This document shows positions 56,386 through 64,000 of a stretch of 64,000 nucleotides of DNA, in pieces. Each line of letters opens with the position of its first letter. Within the stretch, counting starts at the first letter, position 1. Source of the stretch: Pollutimonas nitritireducens (GTDB lineage Bacteria > Pseudomonadota > Gammaproteobacteria > Burkholderiales > Burkholderiaceae_B). Under the pieces are notes generated by a model. That model ran no database searches, had not been told where the DNA came from, and saw only the letters and a list, made by a program, of their open reading frames with translations. The translations under genes and the position numbers were made by a program. The DNA lies in contig NZ_PDNV01000004.1 of the NCBI RefSeq assembly GCF_002849615.1, forward strand, positions 124,001-188,000. The letters are read 5' to 3'.

Positions 56386-58083
56386 TCACGCCGCGGAGGC
56401 TCGGTGTGGGCCCATGGGTTCCAAAGACACGCCCTCGCGAAGCCTGTTCAATTTGCCAGTCGTACCGGCGGCAGCGCCGCTACGCGCTGCAAGCACGCCG
56501 GGATTCGCCCGATTCGCCTGCCCAACGAATCCGGTCGTCGCGCGCCGACGCTCTGGCATCCGTTCCGACAAACGCCCGGATATCCGTTCCGGTATACGCT
56601 CGAGCCCAACAGCGGGGCATAAGGACTGGTAGGCGCTGAGGTAAGCCGGTGCCGTCTTGGCCCAACTGAAGTCGGCCCTCATGCCGTTCATTTGCATGGC
56701 CCGCCAAATTGCCGGGTAGCTGCGCAAGCCCATTGCGCGAGCAATGGCGCGAACCATATCGTCCGTGCTTTCGCCGTCGAACAATACGCCGGTGGCAGCA
56801 TGCATGGCTCCCGCAGCCTGGCCCGCACCCGGATCCACGATCGTGTCGGCCATACCGCCAACGCGGGATGCAACCGGGATGGTGCCATAACGCATCGAAT
56901 AGAGCGGCGTCAAACCAAATGGCTCGAACCTGCTTCCGTGCAACAGCATGTCCGCACCGGCATGCAATAAGTGAGCGCGCGCTTCCTCGAATCCGATGGA
57001 TACGCTGCACCGCCCCGGATAGCGCCCGACCAGCTGACTGAGCCGCGCTTCTAGCGCATGGTCCCCCATACCCATTATGCAAACCTGCAAGTCTGTATGA
57101 GCATCAAGCGCCATTGGGATCGCATTGGCGGCAAGATCGGCCATCTTCTGCGAGGTCAAACGACTACCCATCGCCATGACGGTTGCCCGGGGATTTTCAA
57201 CCAAGCCGAAACTGCGCTGAAGATCACTTTTGCATAAGGCCTTGTTGGAAAGGTGATCTGCACTGAATGGCCTTCCCCTCAAATAGGGGTCGGCCTGCGG
57301 ATTCCATAGCTTCGTGTCTATCCCATTCGGAATCGAGATGATATCGCTGCTGCGCGTCGCCAACACGCCTTCCAATCCGCAACCGAATCGGGGCGTCAGT
57401 ATCTCCCTTGCGTAATTATGACTCACCACGGTAATGAGGTCCGCATACCGGATACCCGCCTTAAGGAAATTGAGCTGCCCCCAATACTCCATTCCTTCAT
57501 CCGTGCGGTACTGTGGTGCAATGCCCAGGGCGTCGGCGTTGGCCATAGGGAAGACACCCTGAAATGCCACGTTATGCAAGGTAAGTACGGTCCTGATGTC
57601 GGTAACCTTCATTTGGTGCATCAGTAATGGCGTCAATGCGGTATGCCAGTCGTGAGCATGTACGATATGAGGACGCGGTATTCCTTCGAGCCCCTGCGCA
57701 ATCCGCGCAGCACCATGCGACAAGGCGGCGAATCGCAGCGCATTGTCGGCGTATTCAATTCCGTCCGGATCTACGTAGTAACCGGCACGTTCGTATAAAG
57801 CATCGTTTTTCAGCAGCAGGACAGGCAGGCCCAGCTCGGGACAATAGGCGGACAGCAACGTTGCATCGCCTCCCGGAAGGCCATCCAGTACCGAAACGAC
57901 CGACACCTGGCTTACATGGGACATCGTTGACGGGTAGGCAGGCAACAACAAAGTAACCTGTGCGCCACCCTCTTGGACAGACATGCTAAGCCCGCTCACC
58001 GCATCGCCCAAACCGCCGGTCTTTGCGAGGGGGAAGGCCTCAGAGGTAACCGCCAGAATTCGTAGCACCACATTGTTCTCCAA
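56386..58083 (-). CDS. glgA: Glycogen synthase GlgA (GT5) with C-terminal tail
   Basis: Elongates alpha-1,4-glucan from a nucleotide-glucose donor; in actinobacteria a related enzyme makes maltose-1-phosphate from ADP-glucose, which would feed GlgE. The protein has the donor-loop KTGGLGD (21-27), HDWHTAL (144-150), IPNGID (251-256) and the catalytic EPFGLTPLYS (E387). Residues 491-565 are an extra tail, arginine/glutamate-rich (ERIPERISGRLSERMPERRR) then Gly/Ala-rich, beyond the usual length of about 480-490. First gene of the operon, 4 bases before glgE. A GGAG ribosome site precedes the ATG, and a sigma-54 promoter lies just upstream. Confidence 0.93.
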   Translation of the reverse strand: MENNVVLRILAVTSEAFPLAKTGGLGDAVSGLSMSVQEGGAQVTLLLPAYPSTMSHVSQVSVVSVLDGLPGGDATLLSAYCPELGLPVLLLKNDALYERAGYYVDPDGIEYADNALRFAALSHGAARIAQGLEGIPRPHIVHAHDWHTALTPLLMHQMKVTDIRTVLTLHNVAFQGVFPMANADALGIAPQYRTDEGMEYWGQLNFLKAGIRYADLITVVSHNYAREILTPRFGCGLEGVLATRSSDIISIPNGIDTKLWNPQADPYLRGRPFSADHLSNKALCKSDLQRSFGLVENPRATVMAMGSRLTSQKMADLAANAIPMALDAHTDLQVCIMGMGDHALEARLSQLVGRYPGRCSVSIGFEEARAHLLHAGADMLLHGSRFEPFGLTPLYSMRYGTIPVASRVGGMADTIVDPGAGQAAGAMHAATGVLFDGESTDDMVRAIARAMGLRSYPAIWRAMQMNGMRADFSWAKTAPAYLSAYQSLCPAVGLERIPERISGRLSERMPERRRATTGFVGQANRANPGVLAARSGAAAGTTGKLNRLREGVSLEPMGPHRASAA

Positions 58084-58114
58084 AAGTCAGCCGACAGGCA
58101 TGTAGGCAATCTAG

Positions 58115-58130
58115 AGCAAACGTCGTGCCT
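58115..58130 (-). promoter_or_regulatory. Near-consensus sigma-54 (-24/-12) promoter of the glgA operon
   Basis: Read on the minus strand, AGGCACGACGTTTGCT matches the sigma-54 consensus TGGCACG-N4-TTGCW at all but the first base, with the required GG-N10-GC spacing. The inferred transcription start (near 58104) gives a leader of about 21 bases that contains the GGAG ribosome site of glgA. It is in the 71-base gap between the glycosyltransferase gene and glgA. Confidence 0.8.
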
Positions 58131-58154
58131 GCGGACAAAGACTTTTGAGGGAAA

Positions 58155-59075
58155 TCAGGCCGTCCGGCGGTCGGAATTCTGAGAACCTGCTGTCCCGGGG
58201 CTCCCCGCAGTGATATCGAGCAGGGCACGCATGCTTTCGACCGCTGGTGATATGACCTTGCGGTATCGCAACGCCCGCGGCAAGCCAAGTATCATTTGCA
58301 CCATCGTGGGCCACGCAATGCCTCTTTCACGAGCGGCACGCCACTGGACGTTTGTTTCGTGCCAGGCCGCACGCAAGGGTCGCCGCATCCACGCGACCCA
58401 AATCGCATTACGAATCAGCAGTCGCTCGCGCAGCCGGGTATCCCTGGAGAGCGAAGGAAAATGGCGCGTTATCACGTCATCAGCGTATACGATACGCCAC
58501 CCCCGCTCGACGAGATCCAGCGCCATGAGCGCCTCCTCGCCACCAATGAATAGCGGCGGCCAATACCCGCCCACTTCGTAAAATGCGCTGGTCCGCATGA
58601 CACAGGCGCCGGCCATGAACCCAAGCAATTGGGGTCCGGGCAGGTGCTCCCTGGCCAACGGGCTTTGCGCCATTGACAGGCATGTCGGGTCAGGCCTTCG
58701 GGTGGCGCCCACCTGAACGCAAGCACTCACTACTGCAACGGAAGGACTGTTATCGAGAAGGCTCACCGCCCGCTCCAGAGCGCCGGGCTCCCATTGCGTG
58801 TCGTCGTCGCAAAAGGCGACGTAAGGAGTTTGTGCATAGGCCACGCCGAAGTTGCGCGCTGCCGCCCCCATGTTGCGATTGGCGCGAATCAACATGATGG
58901 AAGGAAAGCGCGTCGCAATCGCGCGCGGTGTACCGTCGGTGGATCCATTGTCAACCACGACTATCGGCCACCTTCCTGGCAAGCGATGGAGGTAATCCAA
59001 GGTACCTAGGACCTGCATGCGTCTGTTGTGTGTAAGCACGACAATTGTCGCGCGGCCTTCTAGCTGAGTTTTCAT
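58155..59075 (-). CDS. Family 2 glycosyltransferase
   Basis: A 306-residue GT2 enzyme with the N-terminal nucleotide-sugar site VVLTHNRRMQ, VVVDNGSTDGTP, the DXD-type FCDDDTQWEP and the acceptor-side GGEEALMALDLVERGW. No transmembrane helices are obvious, so it acts at the cytoplasmic membrane face or in the cytoplasm. Acceptor and product unknown; the adjoining polysaccharide genes suggest a role in a surface glycan, while its separate sigma-54 promoter and proximity to glgA link its control to the glucan operon. Confidence 0.9.
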   Translation of the reverse strand: MKTQLEGRATIVVLTHNRRMQVLGTLDYLHRLPGRWPIVVVDNGSTDGTPRAIATRFPSIMLIRANRNMGAAARNFGVAYAQTPYVAFCDDDTQWEPGALERAVSLLDNSPSVAVVSACVQVGATRRPDPTCLSMAQSPLAREHLPGPQLLGFMAGACVMRTSAFYEVGGYWPPLFIGGEEALMALDLVERGWRIVYADDVITRHFPSLSRDTRLRERLLIRNAIWVAWMRRPLRAAWHETNVQWRAARERGIAWPTMVQMILGLPRALRYRKVISPAVESMRALLDITAGSPGTAGSQNSDRRTA

Positions 59076-59108
59076 GTCGTCGCAGCCCTTATGAACTGGA
59101 CATGAACA

Positions 59109-59123
59109 GCATATTTCGTGCCA
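59109..59123 (-). promoter_or_regulatory. Probable sigma-54 promoter of the glycosyltransferase gene
   Basis: On the minus strand TGGCACGAAATATGC has a perfect -24 box (TGGCACG) and a -12 box with one mismatch (ATGC for TTGC), with GG-N10-GC spacing. The predicted start near 59097 leaves a 22-base leader, almost the same geometry as the glgA promoter. Located in the 98-base gap between the response-regulator gene and the glycosyltransferase. Confidence 0.65.
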
Positions 59124-59173
59124 GAGCCAGGACTACCGGGAAGGCACATTCGCCGGTTCGCACTTTGCACCGT

Positions 59174-60520
59174 CTAACGGAATGAAGAAGACTCGTCGAC
59201 GTCGCCGGCCGCGCCATACTCTTCCAGACGGTTATAGAGTGTCTTGAGGCTTATACCCAGCATTTCAGCGGCCGCCTTCTTGACCCCTCCACACTGCTTG
59301 AGTGTCGCCAGGATGAGCTGTTTATTAGCGTCGGCCAGCGGCACACCGACCGGCACCATTATCTCTGAACCCCAGCCAGCCGAATGCGATTCCAGCTCGA
59401 AAGTGTTGAAATCCCCATGGATGACTGTGTCGGCCAGGATGTAGCTGCGGTAAACAAAGTTGCGCAACTCCCGGATATTTCCTGGCCATGAATAATCGCT
59501 CATGGCCTTGAGAGCCGCGGGTGAAAAAGTTTTCTTTGTCTTGCCCTCGACATTGAGCTTGTTGAGAAAATGTTCGGCCAAGATCAGAACGTCGGTATCG
59601 CGATCGCGCAAGGGCGGCAACTCCAGCGGGAAGACACTGAGACGGTGGTATAAATCTTCGCGCAATGTACCGTTGGCGACCGCCTGCTCGGGATTGCGAT
59701 TGGTCGCCGCCACGACGCGCACATCGGCCGCGATTTCTTCATGCGTCCCTACCCGCATGAAGCGGCCGGTCTCCAGTACACGGAGCAGGCGAACCTGCAA
59801 TTCCATGGACATTTCGGTGATCTCGTCGAGGAAAAGCGTTCCGCCCGAGGCGCGTTCGAAGTAACCCTTGTGCTGGCGGTCCGCGCCGGTGAAACTGCCC
59901 TTTTCGTGACCGAACAGCTCGCTCTCGATGAGATTGGGAGAAATTGCTCCGCAATTGACCGGCATAAAAGGCTTCTGATGACGAGGACTGGCAAGGTGTA
60001 TGGCCTCTGCGGCCAGTTCCTTGCCGGTACCGCTCTCACCAACCAGCAATACCGTCGCCTGAGTAGGCGCTACCTTCTCAATGTGGGCGCACAGTAGCTG
60101 CATGGCACGCGAATTTCCCACCATCCTCGCGAAGCAATCGGTGGATCCGGGCGTGGGTTGCTTTTGCAGTAGCGCCTTCAGTTCGGCCAGCACACCACGC
60201 AATCGTCGCAAGCTTACCGGCTTCAAGAGATAATCGACGGCGCCGCAGCGCAACGCCTTGATCGCGCTATCGACACTGGAGTAACCAGTAATAAAAACGA
60301 CCTGCGTATCGGGAAGCTCAAGATTTGACCAGAATTCGATGCCGTCGCCGTCGGGCAACTGCATGTCAAGCAAAATCACGTCCGGCTTTTGCCGTTCAAT
60401 CTGGATACGCGCCTGGCGTATGTCGGCGGCATGCGCTACCGTGTACCCTTCGTCACTCGCAATATCGGCGATCAAGTCTCGAATGGAAGCTTCATCATCG
60501 GTGATCAGGAGATGCGGCAT
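59174..60520 (-). CDS. Sigma-54-dependent response regulator (NtrC family)
   Basis: A 448-residue enhancer-binding protein: receiver domain (1-115) with D8/D9, phospho-acceptor D52, T78 and K100 intact; AAA+ domain (about 130-365) with Walker A GESGTGKE (161-168) and the sigma-54-contacting GSFTGA (208-213, a GAFTGA variant); C-terminal Fis-type HTH (about 400-435, recognition [11 protein letters not shown]). No histidine kinase is adjacent, so its partner is unknown. It is divergent from a second activator with nearly the same recognition helix and lies next to two sigma-54-type promoters, which it may activate. Confidence 0.93.
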   Translation of the reverse strand: MPHLLITDDEASIRDLIADIASDEGYTVAHAADIRQARIQIERQKPDVILLDMQLPDGDGIEFWSNLELPDTQVVFITGYSSVDSAIKALRCGAVDYLLKPVSLRRLRGVLAELKALLQKQPTPGSTDCFARMVGNSRAMQLLCAHIEKVAPTQATVLLVGESGTGKELAAEAIHLASPRHQKPFMPVNCGAISPNLIESELFGHEKGSFTGADRQHKGYFERASGGTLFLDEITEMSMELQVRLLRVLETGRFMRVGTHEEIAADVRVVAATNRNPEQAVANGTLREDLYHRLSVFPLELPPLRDRDTDVLILAEHFLNKLNVEGKTKKTFSPAALKAMSDYSWPGNIRELRNFVYRSYILADTVIHGDFNTFELESHSAGWGSEIMVPVGVPLADANKQLILATLKQCGGVKKAAAEMLGISLKTLYNRLEEYGAAGDVDESSSFR

Positions 60521-60734
60521 AGTAGCTTCCTAGTAAGGTTACCGAGCCTTCGCGTCAGCGTGCCATATTCAGGCGCGTCGCGAGGGCTCCTGGAGTCATC
60601 GGCCTAGCGCCTATGGAACAGTTTTAGTAGTTATCGTACGCGGTTTTTATGAAACGCAACGTAAGGATCAATGTATTTGGAAACATTATGCGAAAATGTG
60701 CCGACACCCATAATTTGCGATTAGACTTTTTTCC
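60521..60734. other. Divergent spacer between two sigma-54 activators
   Basis: A 214-base non-coding region. It contains an imperfect inverted repeat CGTACGCGGTTT (60635-60646) / AAACGCAACGTA (60652-60663) that could be an enhancer site for one of the flanking activators. A TGGCAC -24 box occurs on the minus strand at 60560-60565 but has no -12 box at the right spacing. No gene is seen. Confidence 0.45.
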
Positions 60735-61670
60735 ATGATTCCTTCGTCGAAAGTCCTTGGCCGCTCACCGGCTGCGTTTGAGCTTGCAAGATCCATAGTG
60801 AAGGCTGCACCCACTGATGCAAGTGTGCTGATCATTGGAGAAAGCGGCACAGGCAAGGAGATCGTTGCGCGCGCCGTACACGAACGCAGCCTGCGGCGTG
60901 ACGCCCCTTTCGTTGCCATAAATTGCGGAGCCATAAGCCCTTCCCTAGCCGAGAGCGAATTGTTCGGTCACGAAAAAGGCAGCTTCACAGGTGCATCAGC
61001 CACCACCATGGGCTGTTTTGAAAGAGCCCATCCGGGCACGCTGTTCCTGGATGAAATCACCGAAATGCCCCTGACGATGCAAGTTCGATTGTTACGGGTG
61101 CTGGAATCGGGGCAATACCATCGCGTCGGCGGCTCCGAACAACTGAGCGTCAACCTGCGCATTGTAGCGGCCACCAATCGTGATCCCCGGGAACTGGTCC
61201 AGAGCGGCAGCTTCCGGTCCGATCTGCTTTACCGCCTTGCAGTCTTTCCCATACGGGTACCCCCGCTGCGGGAGCGCAAGTCCGACATTGCCTATTTGTC
61301 ACAACGTTTCCTGGACGAACTTAACGAGCAGGAAAAAGCCAACAAAGTTTTTTCGCCCGGCTCGTTGGCACACCTTGAAGACTACAACTGGCCGGGAAAC
61401 ATTCGCGAGCTTAAGAACAGTATCACGCGCGCCTTCATTCTCGCGGACGATGTCGTCGACGTTGCCCCTATGGGCGCACCGATCCGTACCGCCATGCCTT
61501 CCGTCAAGCAAGGCTACCTGAAGATCCCGATAGGTACGTCGTTAAATTCGGCCCAGCGCGCAATCATCATGGCCACGCTCGAACATTATTCGGGCGACAA
61601 GCGGCGCACCGCCCTCGCCTTGGGCATCAGTCCGAAGACACTTTACAATCGGCTGGAAGAATTTCGCTAG
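60735..61670 (+). CDS. PspF-like sigma-54 activator without sensory domain
   Basis: A 311-residue protein consisting of an AAA+ domain from the very start (Walker A GESGTGKE at 35-42, GSFTGA at 82-87, FLDEITEMP Walker [21 protein letters not shown]) and a C-terminal Fis-type HTH ([11 protein letters not shown]). There is no receiver or GAF domain, as in PspF, so activity must be controlled by expression level or a partner protein. Its AAA+ and HTH regions closely resemble the divergent response regulator, suggesting a duplication. The 3' end overlaps the convergent epimerase gene by 44 bases. Confidence 0.92.
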   Translation: MIPSSKVLGRSPAAFELARSIVKAAPTDASVLIIGESGTGKEIVARAVHERSLRRDAPFVAINCGAISPSLAESELFGHEKGSFTGASATTMGCFERAHPGTLFLDEITEMPLTMQVRLLRVLESGQYHRVGGSEQLSVNLRIVAATNRDPRELVQSGSFRSDLLYRLAVFPIRVPPLRERKSDIAYLSQRFLDELNEQEKANKVFSPGSLAHLEDYNWPGNIRELKNSITRAFILADDVVDVAPMGAPIRTAMPSVKQGYLKIPIGTSLNSAQRAIIMATLEHYSGDKRRTALALGISPKTLYNRLEEFR

Positions 61671-62652
61671 CGGCATGGCTGTTTGACACGTCCGCCATCA
61701 GCTCTGAAAAATAGGCAATCGTCTTCTTCAGGCCAGTATCCAAATCAGTCTTCGGTTCCCAGTCAAGGTGATGGCGCGCCACCGTTATGTCGGGGCAACG
61801 CCGGACGGGATCATCCGCCGGCAAAGGCAGGAACTCGATGGGCACGTCCGACCCTACCAAGCGCCGTATGCGGTATGCAATATTCAATATCGTGCTTTCA
61901 CGAGGCGACCCAAGGTTTACCGGACCGCGGAAGTCGTCCGCACTATTCATCAGCCGCATCAGACCCTCTATCATATCGTCCACGTAGCAAAGCGCACGCG
62001 TCTGGCTTCCATCACCGTATACCGTCATCCTCTCGCCGGTCAGAACCTGGACGATAAAATTCGATACGACCCTGCCATCGCCCTGCGCCATACTGGGCCC
62101 AAAGGTGTTGAAAATACGCGCTATCTTGGTATGGACATCGTTTTGCCTGCCATAATCCAAAAAAAGCGTCTCCGCGCAGCGCTTGCCTTCGTCGTAACAC
62201 GATCGCGGTCCCACAACATTTACATTGCCCCGATACTCCTCTGGCTGCGGATGCACATGGGGATCGCCATACACTTCGCTGGTCGACGCCTGAAGAATCC
62301 GTGCACCGCTTTGCCGGGCAAACTCCAGCAAGTTGAATGCGCCATCCACACAGGTACGCAGCGTATGCACAGGGTCGGCCTGGTAATGTCGAGGCGATGC
62401 CGGACAGGCCAGGTTATAGATCTGTGTCGGCCGGATATCACAGCGCAAAGGCTCAATAACATCGTGACGCAACATCAGGAAATTGGGGTGATCAGCCATG
62501 GAAGCGATATTGTGAAGCCTGCCTGTCAGGAAATTATCCACGCAGGTGACATGATGGCCCTCGTGTAGCAGGCGTCGGCACAGATGCGAGCCAAGAAAAC
62601 CCGCGCCTCCGGCCACCAGCACACATTCACGTGGGGAATTTAGGCTACTCAT
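61627..62652 (-). CDS. UDP-glucuronate decarboxylase (UDP-xylose synthase family)
   Basis: Short-chain dehydrogenase-type enzyme forming UDP-xylose from UDP-glucuronate. The 341-residue protein has the NAD site [10 protein letters not shown] (15-24), [17 protein letters not shown] and the catalytic Y153-x3-K157 in CYDEGKR, the family's distinguishing motifs; the [12 protein letters not shown] segment is also typical. The ATG at 62652 is preferred over an in-frame TTG at 62664. It overlaps the upstream glycosyltransferase by 8 bases and the convergent sigma-54 activator by 44. Likely supplies a sugar for a surface polysaccharide. Confidence 0.92.
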   Translation of the reverse strand: MSSLNSPRECVLVAGGAGFLGSHLCRRLLHEGHHVTCVDNFLTGRLHNIASMADHPNFLMLRHDVIEPLRCDIRPTQIYNLACPASPRHYQADPVHTLRTCVDGAFNLLEFARQSGARILQASTSEVYGDPHVHPQPEEYRGNVNVVGPRSCYDEGKRCAETLFLDYGRQNDVHTKIARIFNTFGPSMAQGDGRVVSNFIVQVLTGERMTVYGDGSQTRALCYVDDMIEGLMRLMNSADDFRGPVNLGSPRESTILNIAYRIRRLVGSDVPIEFLPLPADDPVRRCPDITVARHHLDWEPKTDLDTGLKKTIAYFSELMADVSNSHAASEILPADCKVSSD

Positions 62653-63709
62653 ATGTTGTTCCAAGTTGCGCTTGCGCCTGCTCCATCACCTGATCCGCGC
62701 TGACACCGAGCGCACAAGGGTGACCAATCGGGCATTCGAAGTACGAGCATGGCCGACATGGCATCGGGACGTGAAGCACTCGATGCAAGCGCGTATCCAG
62801 AGGAGCCCACCGCGCCACATCGCTACCGGAAGCAATGACGATGCTGGGAAGACGAACGGCCGCGGCCAAGTGAGAGACGCCGGTGTCATTGCAAATGATC
62901 ATGCGACCCCGCTGTAACAGGGCGACCAGCCCGCCCAATGATGTTTTCCCCGAAAAATTTGCTGCCGGAACGCAAGCGCGCTGAATAAGATCCGCGGTCA
63001 ACTCATCTTCGTCGGGACCACCGGTCACGGCAAGCTGCCAGCCCTGCTTCGCCAAACCCTGCATGACACCGGCAAAACTTTCCAGAGGCCATCGACGAGA
63101 AGCCATGCGCGCTCCAGGATGAATGAAAATCGTACGATCGAGGTCGACACCTGCCTGGATGGCCGCCGCATCGGCCTCGCTGCGATCGTCATCGTTCAAT
63201 GGGAACTCGAGAGCATCTTCCGACGCCGGCAGTCCGAGGTACGACAGAAGTGCCAGATACCGGTGAATTTCAGGCAGATCGTCCGGCCACGTCATCAAGC
63301 GCCCCGGTTCTTGCTGGCCATCATCGGGGACAAAGCCCGCCCAGCGACGCGGGTTCATGCACTGGACGATCTGGTTAGACCGCGCGCCAGACCCATGCAT
63401 CTGCAGAATAAGGTCAAATTTCCTGTCGCGTAGCCGGTCAAGGAATTTCGGCATCCTCTCCATGCGCGCCGGCTGTTCCGGGAAAGAGGGATCTCCGGGA
63501 AACAGTACCAGCTCATCGATATAGGATTGGAACCGCTCCACGATGGGTATGGCGCTCTCCAGGCCTATCAGCGTAATCATCGTGTCAGGCAAAGCTCGCC
63601 GCAACGCCCGGAATGCCGGGATCGAGCAAAGCAGGTCGCCCAGGTTCAAGGCACGGAATACGGCCATGCTGCGTGGCGCTGGGTGCCAAATACCCGTCCC
63701 TTTTGTCAT
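62645..63709 (-). CDS. Family 9 glycosyltransferase (heptosyltransferase-like)
   Basis: A 354-residue GT9 protein with [21 protein letters not shown] at the N-terminus, [14 protein letters not shown] in the middle and [20 protein letters not shown] near the C-terminus. A cysteine-rich segment follows ([15 protein letters not shown]), a feature of some GT9 enzymes in exopolysaccharide clusters. Donor and acceptor are unknown. ATGA overlap with the upstream gene and an 8-base overlap with the decarboxylase make this a coupled operon. Confidence 0.88.
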   Translation of the reverse strand: MTKGTGIWHPAPRSMAVFRALNLGDLLCSIPAFRALRRALPDTMITLIGLESAIPIVERFQSYIDELVLFPGDPSFPEQPARMERMPKFLDRLRDRKFDLILQMHGSGARSNQIVQCMNPRRWAGFVPDDGQQEPGRLMTWPDDLPEIHRYLALLSYLGLPASEDALEFPLNDDDRSEADAAAIQAGVDLDRTIFIHPGARMASRRWPLESFAGVMQGLAKQGWQLAVTGGPDEDELTADLIQRACVPAANFSGKTSLGGLVALLQRGRMIICNDTGVSHLAAAVRLPSIVIASGSDVARWAPLDTRLHRVLHVPMPCRPCSYFECPIGHPCALGVSADQVMEQAQAQLGTTYE

Positions 63710-64000
63710 GGCAAACCTCTACCGAACCGGGCGGCGCCCACCAGGCGCCAGAATATCGAAAGAGGCGGGATGAACAGGGACGTAAACAGAACTTCGGCGA
63801 TATTCGGCAAGGTGCAGGCGCTGAGGCGTAGCCGCCAGATGAAAAAATACGCGGTCAGCAATCCCCAGATTCCGGCGGCGGATCCGGCCAACTCGAATTG
63901 CCCCATCAGTAGCGCAAGCAACATGGTCAGCAAACTGGCGCAAATGGCGAGATAAAGCCAGGGCGGGCCACTGCGTATCCGCTGCCGATACAGCCGTGGA
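63706..64000 (-). CDS. C-terminus of a polytopic membrane protein, probably a processive GT2-type glycosyltransferase (start beyond window)
   Basis: The last 98 codons of a gene entering from beyond base 64000. The reading frame is open to the window edge and ends in an ATGA overlap with the GT9 gene. The residues include a basic loop (LYRQRIRSG) followed by three or four hydrophobic helices, the last being LFTSLFIPPLSIFWRL. This pattern is that of the C-terminal membrane part of family 2 glycosyltransferases in exopolysaccharide operons; the catalytic part is not visible, so the assignment is inference. Confidence 0.6.
   Translation of the reverse strand, partial: PRLYRQRIRSGPPWLYLAICASLLTMLLALLMGQFELAGSAAGIWGLLTAYFFIWRLRLSACTLPNIAEVLFTSLFIPPLSIFWRLVGAARFGRGLP

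Noticed and set aside
60548-60566. Third sigma-54 promoter in front of the response-regulator gene
   Set aside because: TGGCACG is present on the minus strand but no GC lies at the N10 spacing and the -12 box is unlike TTGC, so it fails the strict requirement.

Overview
The window looks like ordinary chromosome of a denitrifying betaproteobacterium of the order Burkholderiales, most likely the Alcaligenaceae side (Bordetella, Achromobacter and Pusillimonas relatives). The reasons are the dac-aminotransferase-DUF493-lipB-lipA gene order, two Bug/TctC-type periplasmic binding proteins, the cysH-cysD-cysN order, betaproteobacterial waaC/waaA genes and moderately high GC. The family assignment is inference. 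I see no rRNA, tRNA, CRISPR array, prophage or complete insertion sequence.

Region 1 (1-2500) is a denitrification corner. It holds the start of nirK (copper nitrite reductase, Tat-exported), a divergent Crp/Fnr regulator of the NnrR type, and a NirV-like lipoprotein whose start codon abuts an odd repeat: five 15-bp tandem copies enclosed by an 11-bp inverted repeat. Region 2 (2556-8458) carries lipoate synthesis and cell-wall genes on the minus strand. Region 3 (8521-18848) holds birA-coaX, galU, waaA, waaC, an EamA transporter, a 2-hydroxyacid dehydrogenase and the def-fmt group. Region 4 (19025-23895) has dprA, a hydroxymethylglutaryl-CoA lyase, a small membrane protein and two solute-binding proteins.

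Region 5 (23972-33241) is a complete LivKHMGF-type ABC transporter bracketed by two acyl/aryl-CoA ligase genes, with a divergent Crp/Fnr regulator and a palindrome between them. It is probably an uptake-and-activation operon for an unidentified carboxylic acid. Region 6 (33254-38853) holds another Bug protein, sulfate assimilation genes (cysN, cysD, cysH) and a glutamate dehydrogenase.

Region 7 (38844-58083) is the centrepiece, an eight-gene minus-strand operon of about 19 kb: glgA, glgE, a treS-maltokinase fusion, glgB, glgX, treZ, malQ and treY. Together these link trehalose, maltose-1-phosphate and branched alpha-glucan. The GlgE carries an extra N-terminal GH13-like domain that has lost its catalytic residues. 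Just upstream of glgA is a near-consensus sigma-54 promoter. A second one precedes the adjacent glycosyltransferase, and next to these lie two sigma-54 activators with almost identical DNA-recognition helices: one NtrC-like response regulator and one bare PspF-like protein. I infer that storage/osmolyte glucan metabolism here is under sigma-54 control.

Region 8 (61627-64000) is the edge of a surface-polysaccharide cluster: UDP-glucuronate decarboxylase, a family 9 glycosyltransferase and the C-terminus of a membrane protein that runs off the window.
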